Assembly (NCBI GenBank): GCA_013397845.1
Contig: VZTG01004266.1
Span: 1-64,000 of the forward strand
Origin: Melanocharis versteri
Lineage: Eukaryota; Chordata; Aves; Passeriformes; Melanocharitidae
Direction of reading: 5' to 3'
DNA: 64,000 nucleotides
A model generated the notes under the pieces. The model did no database searches and had not been told where the DNA came from. It was given only the letters and a program-made list of their open reading frames with translations. The position numbers and the translations under genes were made by a program. Positions 49,333-61,800 of this stretch are shown here, piece by piece. Position 1 is the stretch's first letter. Each line of letters begins with the position of its first letter.

Positions 49333-49533
49333 ACGAGCTCAGCACGGCGCTGCTGGCAGTCAGGATGGGCAGCTGGGATGGCTGGGATGGCTGGGGGGCT
49401 CCTGAGGGCTGCTCATGGTCAGAGGAACCTGGGGAAATCTCCCCCAGCCGCCCCCCAAAGCGGGGGAACATGGGGTGCTCCGGGCTGGAGCACCCATGGC
49501 GCCTCTGGACAGCCTGGGCAGGGCTTCATCATC
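49333..49533. other. GC-rich spacer between tandem repeats
   Basis: Contains GGGATGGCTGGGATGGCTGG-type short repetition near 49375-49393. No gene was recognised. Confidence 0.5.
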
Positions 49534-49593
49534 CTCAGGGAGCAGGAAAGCTCCTCTGCTTCCCTCAGGGAGCAGGAAAGCTCTCCTGCTTCC
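49534..49593 (+). repeat. 30-bp tandem duplication
   Basis: CTCAGGGAGCAGGAAAGCTC starts both 49534 and 49564. The two 30-bp units differ only near CTCCTCTG/CTCTCCTG. A diverged half unit may follow. Confidence 0.8.
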
Positions 49594-52500
49594 CTCCAGG
49601 AGCTGCTCCGTGGCTCTCGTGCCCACCTGTGCCCCTCAGCCCAGAGCCTGGGCCCAGCCCCAGTGGGATTTGGGGATGGATCCATCCCAGCGCAGCAAAA
49701 GAGGAGAGGAATCCACCTGACAGCTGCTGTGGCAGGGCAGGAATCAGGGAATGTCACAGGACATCCTCAGCTGGATCAGAGGACAGAGCCAGGCCTGGTT
49801 GGATCCTTAGGCTGGATCTAAAGTCAGCCATGGACTAGTGACAACCCGTGTCCATGTCCTTGAACCCTCAGCAAAGGGAGAATTGGATTTTCCCTTCTCA
49901 TTCAAATTATTTCACGCATACACAGCCCCAAACCGAGTAAGAATTAAGTTAATTGGCAAGGCAGTAGTGGTTTCAGTGTTGCACCTGCAATATTTTGAAA
50001 GCAAGCCTTCAGGCTGTCATTCCACGGGCCTGGGGAAATCTGTAACAAATCAGTCTGTAAAGAGTGGCAAAACTCCCTTTGCAGGGAAGAAATAACTACG
50101 CAGGACGCAGAAATCTTTGCTTAAAGCACATTGCTGATTTTTTTTCCCTTTTTTTTTTTATAAACATAAATGCAAGCTGGGCTAAAGCACCTAGCTAAGC
50201 AGAAAAGGACCTCTCGGAGTCAGATATTTGTGAATAAAGTGTCGGCTGCGGCGAGGTAATACAAATGATGTACAGTCACTTTGTAGTCGTTGGCTCTTTA
50301 ATTGAGCAGACGGATGTGTTGGGAGCATAATGGATCTTGGGAGCAGCCTGGGAATGAGGTGCTGTTATTTTGCTTCTCAAAGCCACCCATTTGAAGTGCA
50401 GGTGAACACAAACCATTTAAGAAATAATTGCTCTGACCCGGCGCTGGAGTCGCCGTTTTGGCAGCAGTAAAAGAGGTGTTACTCCGGTGAGGGAAGACAA
50501 TGAGACACGGATACAGAACACGGCGTTTGCTCTGCCTGAGAAAGAGCCAGCCTCGTGCAAAGGGGAAGGGAAAAAACCACAAAACCAGCGCTGTCCTTTT
50601 GGGTTCTGCTCTTCCAGCCTCTGCGGGCCCTTCTGCTTCATTAGCCAAATTCCAGTACCTTTCCATCTCTGCTGACTGGTCTTTAAAAACAGCAGTTTCA
50701 TTTATCATTCCCAGCCCTGTCCGTGGCCCAGGCGGCTCCAGCCTGGATCGCTGCAGTTCCCAGTTTGCCTTGTTTTGCAGTTCCCTTCTCCTCAAGTCCA
50801 TTTTACAAGCATACAACTCATTTAATTCCACGTTTTGGCTCTTCTGTGCCACTCGTCCCTTCAACAAACCAGCCAGTGATTACTTTAAATGCCATAAAAC
50901 TATTTTCCCACTTAAAAAAAATTATAATGCGAGTTTCCCAGGGTGGGGAAAAAAGATTTTTGAAGAGCAGAGAGTCACTGTTGATGCTTTGAAATCCAGA
51001 GCTCAGCTCCAAGTGAATAAATGTGGTCAGCACAACCCTGGTGTGGCAAAAATCTGCTGCTCCAAAACGTGTGCAACAGGGAAATCTTTCTTTTTCCTCT
51101 TCTGAGGAGCTGCACTTGCCACAGGAGCATCAGTTATTCCCATTTCCTCTGTTCCTGGTCCCGTTAGAGGCTGCTTTGAATAGGGAGCTGTCATCGTTCG
51201 GATTCTTTCAATGTTTTGTATTAATCTAAAAGCAGCACCAAGATGTGGGATTTAAAATCCTTTCACTCACATTTTTAGGATGCCGTAATAAAGAGTTGCT
51301 TCATAACATGTTGAAGGTCTATTAAATAAATGCACTGAAGAATTCCTGTTCCCTCCGAAATGGGCTTGTCAAGCTAATCTAATTTCAGTGTCTGCACATG
51401 GAAGGTGTGCTATTTTCTCCTTTCAGTGATTTCAAAAATTAATAATTAAAGTTCCCTATTTTTACTTAATAATCAGTGCAAATTACTGCACTTTTCCTCC
51501 TTTGTGTTTTATAATTTTATGGTGATTATTGCTGTGTGTACCTGGGTGCAAAACATGCTGAAAACATTTTTATCCAATCAGTGGGAGAAATTGCTGAGCC
51601 AGAGCAACTCCAGGCTGGAGAACTCCACAGGCCCAATTTCCTGATAAATCCTGCTTATTTCAGGGGTGCCAGCCTGTCAATGGGTTAATCCTGGAGAATA
51701 ATCCAGATATCTCTGTATTGTACTCTGGAAAATGATTGTTTATGGCTGCAGGGGACTCGGAGCTTCCTGATTTCCAAAACTGGCTTCCTCCTTGTGTTTT
51801 TGAAGAGAAGTGGGGTTTGTTTAGAGCCTGCTCCTGTCAGGGCTGAGCTGCTCCATGAGGGCACTCAGCACCTCCAAAAAGTCTCAGCAAATCCCAGATT
51901 TGTCCCTCCTGTAGGTGCGATCATCAAATTTGTCTGAGGCAGGAAGCTTGCAGTTCGTGTTTTGATTTTTTTACTCGCTCACCTCTGAGGAAATAGAACA
52001 TCAAAGCTGTTTCTCCCCTCTCGTGAGAGAATTCTCATGGATGGCTGCTTTGCCTTCCCTCTTCTCAGATTTGGGGGTTGGTGGTACATGTACCTTTTCA
52101 AAACAAATAAATTCTGCCTCTTTAGAAAATCTCATGGTTCATTTCCCTAATTCCTGGGAAGGTAGGACAGTTATGTAAGGCTGCTGAGGGTTTTCACTCC
52201 TGGTTTCGGTGGAGAGGAGTGGTCAGTGAGAAAGGATTTACCAATAAAAACATTTTCTCTTCCTGTACAAAACCTGGTGGGATTTGTGCTCCTATTTCAG
52301 CCTTTGCTTTGGGTTACAGAGCCACCCTTAATCCAAGTGAACAATGCCCAACATTCAGATTATTTAAAATTATTGTAATGCACCAATAGCAATGACTAAT
52401 GACAGCCTTTAAGTCCATTTGAGATATTTTTTTCCCAAAAAAAGTTTGTACACCTTCAAAAATTTCCTGTGATTATAGTCAGGTTATAAGATCCTGAAGC

Positions 52501-54405
52501 TGGCTATGGATATAAAATATTATATGATGTTAAACGTTGTGATGTTTATATCCTAATGAGATATCTATGATCGTTATATACTGATATTTAATATTATATG
52601 CTCTTTAATTAAAATTAACCAACGCAGTTGGGGAAGCCTCTGAAAAAACAAATGTACCAGCTCAGGCAGCTCAGGTTGGGTGGTTATTGAGTGTGTGATC
52701 AGTGCCTATAAACTATGAACAAAATCCCCAGGAAAACCACGTGTGAAGGGAAAAGTGGGAGGAGAACGGGCTGAAATGCAAACTTTGTGCCAGGGTGGGT
52801 GACATTTATTAAAATCAGCCCCAGCAATAGGATCAGGAGCAGCTGCCCTTTAAAAAACTTCCTGTGGAAATTGGGCCTGACTTGAGTTGCTGGAGATGAA
52901 TAGTGAGGACTTAGAGAGGATTTAGCTCATGCTGACTGTGTTTCACAGCTTGAAATTAATTTTTTTGTTTATTTTCGGCCTCCTGATGTCTTGACCAATT
53001 TGGTGCTTTGGTGCGGAGGTTTTGTTGGGGTTTTTTTTTGAAAGAAAAATTTAATTATCAGGGAAGATGGGTAGTGGGTGAAACAAATCAGCTTCTGCCA
53101 AGATGCTCTGGTTCATTACTGAGAAATAGCCACCCTGAGTGTGTGTATTTACAGTGGGCTGCCCCACAGAGCTGATCAAAATATTTACAGGGCTTGCTGG
53201 AGTGGAACTCAGCCTGGAAATTTAGGGGGGTTTATTGGAGAAAATGTGGGAAAACCATGAGCAAACTTAGCCAATCCCACGGTGTTGCTTTTATCTCCTT
53301 TCATGATAGCTGGCAATTGGTGAAAATTGAGCAGCAATAAACTTTTTGTGGGAAAAATATTTTTCCTATTAAAAACCAGAGATTTTTCCTGTGGAAAAAA
53401 AATATCTCTGGTTTAGGGGCTGCTGTTCTCTTTATGGTGTTCCTCAGCCTTTTTGATTTGGAGTTTAAAGGGATGCTAAGGTGCCCAGTGATTCTTTATG
53501 GGAACATTGAACTTGGCATGAACAAAATCTGCTACTGGATAGATGAAAATACCCTGGGAAAAGGACAGAAATCTCCAAGGTGGTGTTGTAGTAAATGCTG
53601 AGGCAAAAATATTTCTGTTTCGATGGTTTAGGAAGAGTCTGAGTACAGCTGCTCCACAAACACCTTTGTTTTGGGAAGTTTGAGCCTCCCCCTTTCTGAG
53701 GAAAATGAGGATTGGGTGGGAGTGGGGAGGGGATTTTTGTGCCTCCTGAAATACCTGGAGATCCTCAGCTGCTGAGCATTGATCAGGTATAAATATGAAG
53801 AATAAAAATTTCCTTCTTTTCAAATCTGGCTTTTCCCTCACAACAGACTCTCCAATGTAGCAGCTGCCTTGAATTAGAGAGGAAAAAAACACGTAGGGAA
53901 ATAATCTTTAGGTAAAACTACCAAGGTGTCATCAGGGTTTAACTCTGTTCCCACAAAATTGGGAATAAACTTCTCTTGAAATTGGCCCCAACGGTGTGAG
54001 TTAAACATAAAAAATATTCTTAAAAAATAAAATACTGGGCTCGATATACCGCAACTTTGGGAAAATCCTGCTGGTTATTTTAAAGGATAGCTGTTTGTGT
54101 AGCAACAGGCTGGGCCTGCTTTGTGGGCAGCGTTCTGCTGCTGCAGAGGTGTTTTTCTCACACACTGATCCATTTGCGAGGCCTGTTTTTAAGGTGTTTC
54201 AGAAGTTTAAAGTTGATTTCTGTGCCTGTTTTGTGTGTCCAGTTGTTGGTTATCTGGCATTCACGTGCAAACAGGAATGAGACAAATATTTTCACAGAAA
54301 ACCAAATTCCTATCTGCCTGCTCTGTAAATAAGCACTTAAAATAGACACAGAAAACATCCCGATGCCAGACCTCCCCTCTGAAAAATCCAGCCTTTAATA
54401 CAAAT
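49594..54405. other. No gene recognised; possible conserved non-coding DNA near 49.9-50.3 kb
   Basis: The longest frames are 201 codons (50500-51105, plus) and 189 codons (50298-50867, minus). They overlap on opposite strands and show no domain, so they are probably chance. The unrepetitive AT-rich part at 49880-50330 has the look of conserved non-coding sequence but cannot be proven here. The part at 52490-52620 is very AT-rich and contains a 9-bp inverted repeat (GGATATAAA at 52508, TTTATATCC at 52545). Confidence 0.45.
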
Positions 54406-54435
54406 ATCTGATTTGCAAATCAGATGCGAGAGGGG
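54374..54435. repeat. Perfect 20-bp palindrome inside a larger inverted repeat
   Basis: ATCTGATTTGCAAATCAGAT (54406-54425) equals its own reverse complement. Its centre ATTTGCAAAT resembles two overlapping POU octamer half-sites. An outer pair of arms, CCCCTCT (54374-54380) and AGAGGGG (54429-54435), adds a second inverted repeat around it, although the centres of the two are not the same. Confidence 0.85.
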
Positions 54436-57400
54436 CTCTTATTAACTAGTTAAATATCAAGGTTTGAATTTTCATAAAAGGGCAATTTCAAAGCTCATTT
54501 GTGTGTGTAATTATTGTGCTTGTGAGAGCAACCCTGCTAAACGTGCACATAAATGTCATGTCAGGTTCCTGATGGGTCACGGACACGCTCCCTTCCCACG
54601 GCTGGGGCTCAGGGAATGTGCAAAACAGGTCACAAAAATCTGGCAGAAAGGGCTTTTCTTGAGGAAAAGAGCAGCAAAGCTTTGTGTGCACAAGGGCGTG
54701 TTCTCAATATGGAGTTGGGCTCACAACAAACCCAATCAGATTTTAAAACAGCAGCACCAACTAAACCTTAAAAATTCAAATACATCCTTTTCCAAGCCTA
54801 AAGATTTGGCAAATGCACTCTGGTAAGGCTGTTGTCACTTCCGCTTTCAGGAAGGTTTAGAGATACTTCTCATTCCTTTTTTCCATGCTGGAATTTTAGT
54901 TATCATCCAAAAGCTGTGAAACACTTGAAATCTGAGGCTGCTGTTGTCGGATAACACATACTAAGACTCTACATTGAGGAATCTGCCACGTGCTCCTTCT
55001 CAAACTGGAGCTGAGCATCACTAAAACAGTCTCGGGGTCACACTGGATGGGGCTTTGCAGATCGAGCTGAAAATATTTATCCTGTGCTGTGAAAAACCAG
55101 AGGAAACGCAGCCCAGAATTCACTGGGGGAATGTGGTGCCAAAATGCAGCTGAGGTCAGAAGCAGCAAGATTGAAACAGGGTTTTGGGGGCTGTGTGTAA
55201 ATCATCAGTTCCGGAGAGTTAATGCAGTTGGTTTTAATGACAGAAGGCGGCGAGGAGGAGGAGGGAGGGGAGGTGATATTTAAGGGTAAAGGTACCTTTG
55301 GTAAAATTCAGGGTGACATCTTGTGGGCAGAGAGGCTGGAATTCCGCGGAAGTTTTGGAGGGTTTAACCTGGTTCGGTGGCTTGGCAGGGCAGGAATTTG
55401 GGGCTGCCCAGCCCGTGGGTCAGAGGAGAGCAGCGCCCCTAAATACGCTGGGATTCTGTGATTTATCCCAGCCTCTCCTGGGCGAGAGTGGCCTCTCTCC
55501 AAAGGAGGGGGTTTGGCAACTGTGCTTTTGGGAGGAGGAGGGAGCAGCGTGGGTGGAGGGACAGCAGGTGCCCTGTGCTGCAGGAAGGGACAATCTCAGC
55601 CTGGGCTGGACAGCAGAAGGCAGGACACGGACCTGGGCCAGGGCCAGGGCAGGAGCAGAGCCCAGGCTGGGCTGGAGCAGGCGAGGGGCCAGGCGATGAA
55701 GAAAAATCAGCTCGCCCCATCCTGCTCTGCACATTGCTCCCTGCCTCACAGCTCCCCTCGGCTGGGGTTGGTGTGGTTTGTGTGCCGTGCCAGTGGTCAA
55801 AGCAAATAATGATATTATGTTTGGGAGGGAGGCCCTTGAAAGCCGTTCCGAGCCCCGAGTCCAGCAAAGCGTAATCTCGGCTTGATTCTTTGTTTAGTGG
55901 GGGATTCAAATCCCAACTTAATTTAATCTTTTGATTTATCCTGCAGGTACTGCCTGATTATATTCCAGGGCCACCAGTAATAGAAACGCAGGGATTTATT
56001 TATTAATTTATTTTTTGCTTTTAGCGAGGAGAGGTTTGGCGAAAGTCATTGTTGCTGTTGCTCTCTGTGAGGCATCGTGAGTGAATTACTGCATCCACGA
56101 GCATGTGATGCACATTGATTCATGTTAATTACATGGGGTACACTAATTTTAGCTCTGCACTTCACCTGAGGCGTGGACAGGACTGGAAACTGAGTGGTCA
56201 GCCTGGCACCAGTGCTGCAAAATGGCCAGAATTTCACTGGGAAGGGTCAGGGCTGATCGAGCCCACTCAGCTCCTTCCTGGGAAATCATGGATAAATCAT
56301 TGAAAGCTGCATTTGTGAGGGCCTTTATGTGTATTTAAAATGGCTCATGGTGGCATTAAAAGGCAGAACGCCCCTCAAAAGGTCCCTGTTGGAAAGGCAA
56401 AATAAATGTGCTGCCATTTCAGGGCTCCTGTTCACTGGAATATTTGGGCACCTCACGCGTTGGGATGACTGCAATTCACTCCCATACCTTGAACCACCTG
56501 GTTTCTCTGTCCTGAAATCCTTGCAGGATGAGTCCAGTGAAAGCAGAGCACAGTCAGACCCAGGTATTGTTGCTGTAGCAGGAGCCAGCAGCATTCCAAA
56601 CACCCTGTGTGTTCTCACCTTTGTGTTCCAAGGCTGCAGGGGATTTTCTCATTTGCCTCGTGCTTCCCTACCTGGACCTTTAAAGTATTAAACACTTTTA
56701 TTTAATTTTTCCTTTTGCTTTCCCAAACAAGATACACTTCATTCATATCCTTCCAAAAAAGCTAAAATTAAATTTTTAAAAATCATATTAAATCTTTAAT
56801 ATTCTCCTATGGATGCCAGTATAGCCAAGCAGACAAGGACAGCATGCAAATCTCGTGGCATGCCTGACAAACATAATGCATTTATATTAAATCTATTGTA
56901 CAGTGAGAATTTGAAGACTGCAGTGATCAGAGGAAACCATGCAATTGGATTAATAGATAATTTAGGCTGTAATCCAACAAAGCAGTTAAGCATGTGCTTA
57001 CTTTTAAGCGTGCACAGCATTACTTGCTGTTAGCTGAGGCAAAACGAGCTTAAAACTAAGCACAACCTAAACGTGTTTGGCTGGCTGAGTCAATGATCTG
57101 GACAAGGAAGGATTTGCAGCTGGAAATCCGTGAAGGAGTGAGGAGTGTCCTTTTTTCCTGTAATCACTGAAACACCCCCAGCTCAGTTTCAAAGCAGAAC
57201 ATTTTTATAGGGGGTGAAAACCCAGCGCTGGCCAAGTGCAGTGCTGAGCAGCTCCCAGGTTATCTGTTTTACCTGCATTCCTGGTTAAACTGAGTTCAGG
57301 ATAATGAGATAACCCTGCCAAACCTGCGACTGGCGCTGTTAATTCCACGTGGAGATTGTCTCCTGCAATACCCAATAAATGGAGTTATCTTTTAGCAAAG

Positions 57401-58737
57401 GCTGTGAGGGGATTTGTGTGCTGGACAGAGAATTCACTCTGTAAGATGTGGCCTCCAGATGTGAGAGAAGAAAGCAACCTGAACTTGCTGGGTGACCTTA
57501 GATTGTCACCCAGACTCCTCTGTCCCAGCCCCACCAGTTCTCTTGCTCCTGACGCTTTCCAGTATTTGTGGCCTTAATTGAGGGACATAACCAAACAAAT
57601 TTATCATCGCAGCCCATAAAAACGACAGAATTCATATGGTAGCATTCTTCATTCTCTCCAATTTGTTTCCCTGAAATCCCTGCAGCAATTTATTTGCTGA
57701 ATATGCGAGTTTTCCTCCTTATGAAAATTACAAATTGTTGTCAAGGTTAACGAGTTAATATTCTCATTCAATATTTATTTTATAGAGGGGGAGGGGGGAA
57801 GGAAGAAGAGCGACTGTTCTTACACTTTCTTCCACAGCAAAGTCTGGTTTCTTAATCAATATGACAAGGACACTGTCCTTTGGATAATACCCTGAATCAT
57901 CGGGACTAAAAAATGAGCTTTATTAATCAACAGCCCCTGATTAATTATTATAAAGTGATGCTCATACATTTCTGTACATTTTAATAATTCCTGCAGAAGG
58001 CTAACAATGTCCCCAGTGATTTGAAGGCTTTGGGGTTTGAATTTTTCTAAGCAATGTCACAATAAATAGTCCAAGGGTACCACTGCTCGCTCACTAATCC
58101 AGTCTGTTTCAATCCAGCAAATGAGTAAAACCTTCTTTTTCCTATTTCCCATCTATAATTTATCATTTGCATACAAAGTAAGAAGCAGGAATCGGCAGTC
58201 TCATCAGTTTTCAAAATATCAAGGGACAACTGGGGTGATTTATAGCAGGCTGTATTATCTAGATCACAGAACCAGAATATTTCTGTAAAAACAGACCTGT
58301 GTAATCTCTCAATAAGTGTCTGGCTGGCAGATAAATGGGATGAAGGTCACTGGGCTGGAGAACTCCATGCAGACCTGAGTAGCCATTAGGCTTTTCCTTG
58401 CAGAGAAATATCCCACCCTGAAGCATCTGATAGGAATCATCTCCAATTACAATTTCTGGTGCTGAAGATCCCCCTTTCAGGTCTCTCTGAGCCATCAAAG
58501 AGCATGGGCTGTGTGTTTGCCACCAGTGAGAGGAGGAATGTGCCACCTGTTCCTTCTGTTTGCAGGGCACTCCTGAGGGCACAGCCTTGCTGGAAGGAGC
58601 AGATGCATTCTCTTACCGGGTGATCCAGCCCCAAACAGTGTCTGATGAGGTGACCAGAGCTGGGAGCCTTTGTGTTTCAGCTCCAAAGGGCAGCGTGTTC
58701 CCCAGCCACAGGGCGAGTGCTGACACGGCTGGTGTCT
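54436..58737. other. No gene recognised; some ancient repeat or conserved-looking DNA
   Basis: Frames reach 148 codons (55463-55909, minus) in a GC-rich patch (55260-55760), without domains. The parts at 55790-55990 and 57590-58250 are unrepetitive and AT-rich and could be conserved non-coding elements; this is inference only. One possible ancient repeat relic is listed separately. Confidence 0.45.
56965..57025 (+). repeat. Possible relic of an ancient palindromic amniote repeat
   Basis: GGCTGTAATCCAACAAAGCA, then GTTAAGCATGTGCTTACTTTTAAGC, resembles a repeat phrase (AAAGCACTTAAGCATGTGC) that I know from turtle, crocodile and bird genomes. The surrounding sequence (56800-57060) is unrepetitive and may have been retained as conserved non-coding DNA. 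The family name is uncertain. Confidence 0.4.
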
Positions 58738-58830
58738 TGGTTTGAAAAGACAGGAGTCTGCTAAGGAAGGCAGGAGCCTCCCTTGGAAGAGAAAATGCAC
58801 CCCCCTTCCCTCCGAATTAATATAACTCTG
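58738..58830 (+). mobile_element. Truncated interspersed repeat ending at an assembly gap, copy 2 (ERV/LTR-like)
   Basis: TGGTTTGAAAAGACAGGAGT starts a 93-bp match to 35837-35929. Differences are few (for example GAAAATGC against GGAAATGC and AACTCTG against AATTCTG). It also stops at an unknown base (58831), within four bases of the same internal point as copy 1. The shared start supports a real element end. Confidence 0.65.
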
Positions 58831-58831
58831 N
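58831..58831. other. Assembly gap (single n), probably hiding the rest of a repeat
   Basis: Repeat sequence lies to the left; unrelated sequence (GTGGCAGATTAATGAC) lies to the right. The gap length is unknown. Confidence 0.9.
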
Positions 58832-61800
58832 GTGGCAGATTAATGACAAATTAGCGTTAATTTATTGAAATAGTGGAAGTTTTAGAAGGGCCAGGTGTAA
58901 AGCCTTACCCAGCACTGTTTCTGAGCTGTTCATTCTTTGCAGCTGGCATGTCCCAGCCTGGCTTTCACTTGCTGTCAAACGTGCCCAGCTCTGGCTGCTC
59001 AAAGGATGCTCTTAGAGCACGGTGTCTGTGATAAATGACATCAGGCCTCCAAAGGCAGCAGCCTCTTGTGTTTGTGTTTTAAAACAATGTGTTTGCCTTG
59101 TAAAAAAAATCGGTGGCCTTTTCCCAACCTTCCTGCAATGAGTGTTTTAATGACCCCTCAGGGCACTGGTCCCTCCAAAGCCAGGTCCCAGGAATTTTTC
59201 ACAGGGAGATGTTACAGAAACCCACGGGTTGCTAGGCTTTAGCTTCTTGATTTCTGCTTTCATTCCAGGATGTCAATAATGAGCTCCCTCTTCGTTTTAT
59301 TAATTTGAACCACTGGACAAAATGTCACTGCTGTAGGATGCTCTGCAGCGAGCAGCCCTCCTGCATTTTGCCCTCCAGAAATGCGGGTTCTGATCACAGA
59401 TAACGAAAATGAGATTAGGATGTTAGCTTTCTCAAGAGATAACAGCAGTCTAGGTCATAAAACTACCATATGGCCGATTTGGCAGTCTTTCCAGAGGTCC
59501 ATGGTTTAATTATCACAAAGACAGATTCAGTTCCCCACTTGCAAATGCCTGGGTCCTCCTGTGGCAAGGGCTGGCGATGCAATTAAGGGGAGAGCGGAAT
59601 TTGCTTGGCTGCAGCAGAAATGACCTTACTGTGGCCAGCACTGTCACTTCCTAACATTTCACTCATGATTAAGTTTATCATTTCAAACAAACAACATAAA
59701 ATGTCAGGTCTCTGGTCTGTTTAACATGTGGGAGGAAGGGTAGGGAGGGTAGAGAAGCATAAAGCAGGACTGAGCCAAGCTGGAGAGATTTTGCTCTGAA
59801 AAGAAATTCAGACAAAGTTGACAACTACATCAGAGAAGAGGGACATCTCTGCAGGCAGGGTTTGCTGTTCTGGGCAAGTCTTCTGGTTTCTTGCATCAAA
59901 TGCTGTGGTGTTGCCTGTGTTTGCAGCCCTTTTCTACCTGTCCTCGTTCGCACCTCCATCCCGAATTTCACCCACAGCCCCTGGTGTGTTCTGGTTTTCT
60001 GTTGTCCCTTGTGCTTCCTGGTGAGCTGTATTACACAGTCACCATGCAGAGGGATAGCTGACTGCAGGAACACCAGGATTCCATCTGATTTAGACAGCTT
60101 TGAGTTGGTTTGCTGTGAGTCTGCTCCACACGATGCCCTGGTCAGTGTAGATGATGCCCATCAACCTGGAATTTAACTGGGGCCTTAAATTGCCATTTCC
60201 CAGAGAAGTTCCTTGCTTTGCTGGGGGTGTGCAGTGGGACAGCAGTGAGATGAAAATTGTCCCCACCAAACCGAGAACAACTTTTAGAAAGTGTGTCCTC
60301 ATATGGATCCTCACTTCACCAAAAGCAAAGTCACTGGAGTTCCTCATGTCCAGGAAACAGCGCTGTTGGTATTGCAGGACTGAAGTCACAAGTTAATTTG
60401 ACTCACTGGCAACTAAGAAAATACTTCCTGCAGTTGTTTTGTGTGCAGTACAATGAGAATTCCTTTTGGAACATCAGCAGAGCGTAGGTTGATCTCCAAG
60501 GTTTTTGAGAGGCTGACGTCACTGAGAGGGAAGGATGCACACACCCCAAAATGTCTCCTGTAGTCAGGAGGATGAAAGTATTTCTGAAGCCAACCAATGT
60601 TTAATGAGATCGGAAAATATTGAATTGTAGGAAGTGATAACGGGTAAATAGTGAACTTGTGGGTGAAGGGGAAAATCCTTTGAAAATTGAGTTAAAAAAT
60701 CCCCCTGCCAAACCTGCTGCTGGCTGTTTTAGTCTGGGTGTTGTTTGAGCACCTCCATGGCTGTTGTTCTTTTCACCTTCTGCAGGATCTGGGAGTCCTG
60801 AGCTGTAGTGACAACTCCACTTTCCCCCTGTCCTGGCTAATTTTATGCAAACCCTTGGAGAGCGAGTTCAGTTCATAGGCATGTTCATGTCCAATTAAAA
60901 AGTAATAGATCTGAAGCACATCTAACAAATCAAAAGAATGGAATACTGTCAAAGCCAGGAATTAAAATCCAGCCACACAGGCCACCAGGCTTCACGAGGC
61001 TATAAAAAATCATTTTTAATATATATTTAATTTCTGAATCTGTACCATGAACAAAACATATTTAAATCCACCCTCACTCTAGCAGAGGCTAGATAAAAAT
61101 ATCACTTTTCATTATTAGGGGTTTTTTTAATATTCAGGGGCTTCCTAAAGCTGGGATTTTAACAAATACAACAAATTGTATGAGGCACCTGATTAGATTG
61201 AGAGTGAGCATCAAACAATGTGAGGTGCCAGTAAATTGTGTCTCACCTGTTCTCTCGATTGCTGCTGAGGAGAGGGAGCTTGAGGGGCTGGAGAAGGGAG
61301 CTCCTGATTGTTCCTGGCTGTTCATTTTCAGGGATAAAATATGAAACATCAGATGGCCAGAAACTCTGTGGAATTTTAATTACGAGCTCTGCTCTCAGTT
61401 ATTTGTATTTTTAATGCACCGAGTTTTAAGAGATGTGTTCAGGCCAAGATAAATTAGGTGGGACACGAGGATAAAATAAAAAGATGGTTCCTATCAAAAC
61501 CAAGCCTTTTATTTCTTATTTCCTCCACTAAAACACCTGTACAGCCAAAGTAACAATGCAGATGCAGCTCCTACAGCTGGAAAGCTTCTCTCACCCCTAT
61601 TTATAATGTCCCCAATTCTCTATTTCCTTATGAAGTCAGCAAAGGCCAAAAAATTCATAAAAAATTTAGTGGCGGGAGAGATAGCATTACTGCTTTTAAG
61701 TAAAGTCTATGAAAGGAGCATGAGATCAGCATAAAAATAAATCAGGCTAAATTTAAATCTTTGGACACTAAAAACTAAAACTATTGGAAAGTGGAGAGAA

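Noticed and set aside
49101..49838. 245-codon open frame on the plus strand, the longest in the window
   Set aside because: It is GC-rich, crosses a 23-bp and a 30-bp tandem repeat, has no recognisable domain, and an overlapping 195-codon frame exists beside it. Composition explains it better than a gene.
50298..51105. Overlapping frames of 201 codons (plus) and 189 codons (minus)
   Set aside because: Opposite-strand overlap, no domains, and no splice or promoter signals that fit. Treated as chance.
55898..55920. GGGGATTCAAATCCC, resembling a tRNA T-arm
   Set aside because: No acceptor stem, D-arm or anticodon arm in the right places upstream.
60090..60400. Open frames on both strands, 99 and 81 codons
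   Set aside because: Neither translation resembles a protein I know, and no splice signals support an exon.
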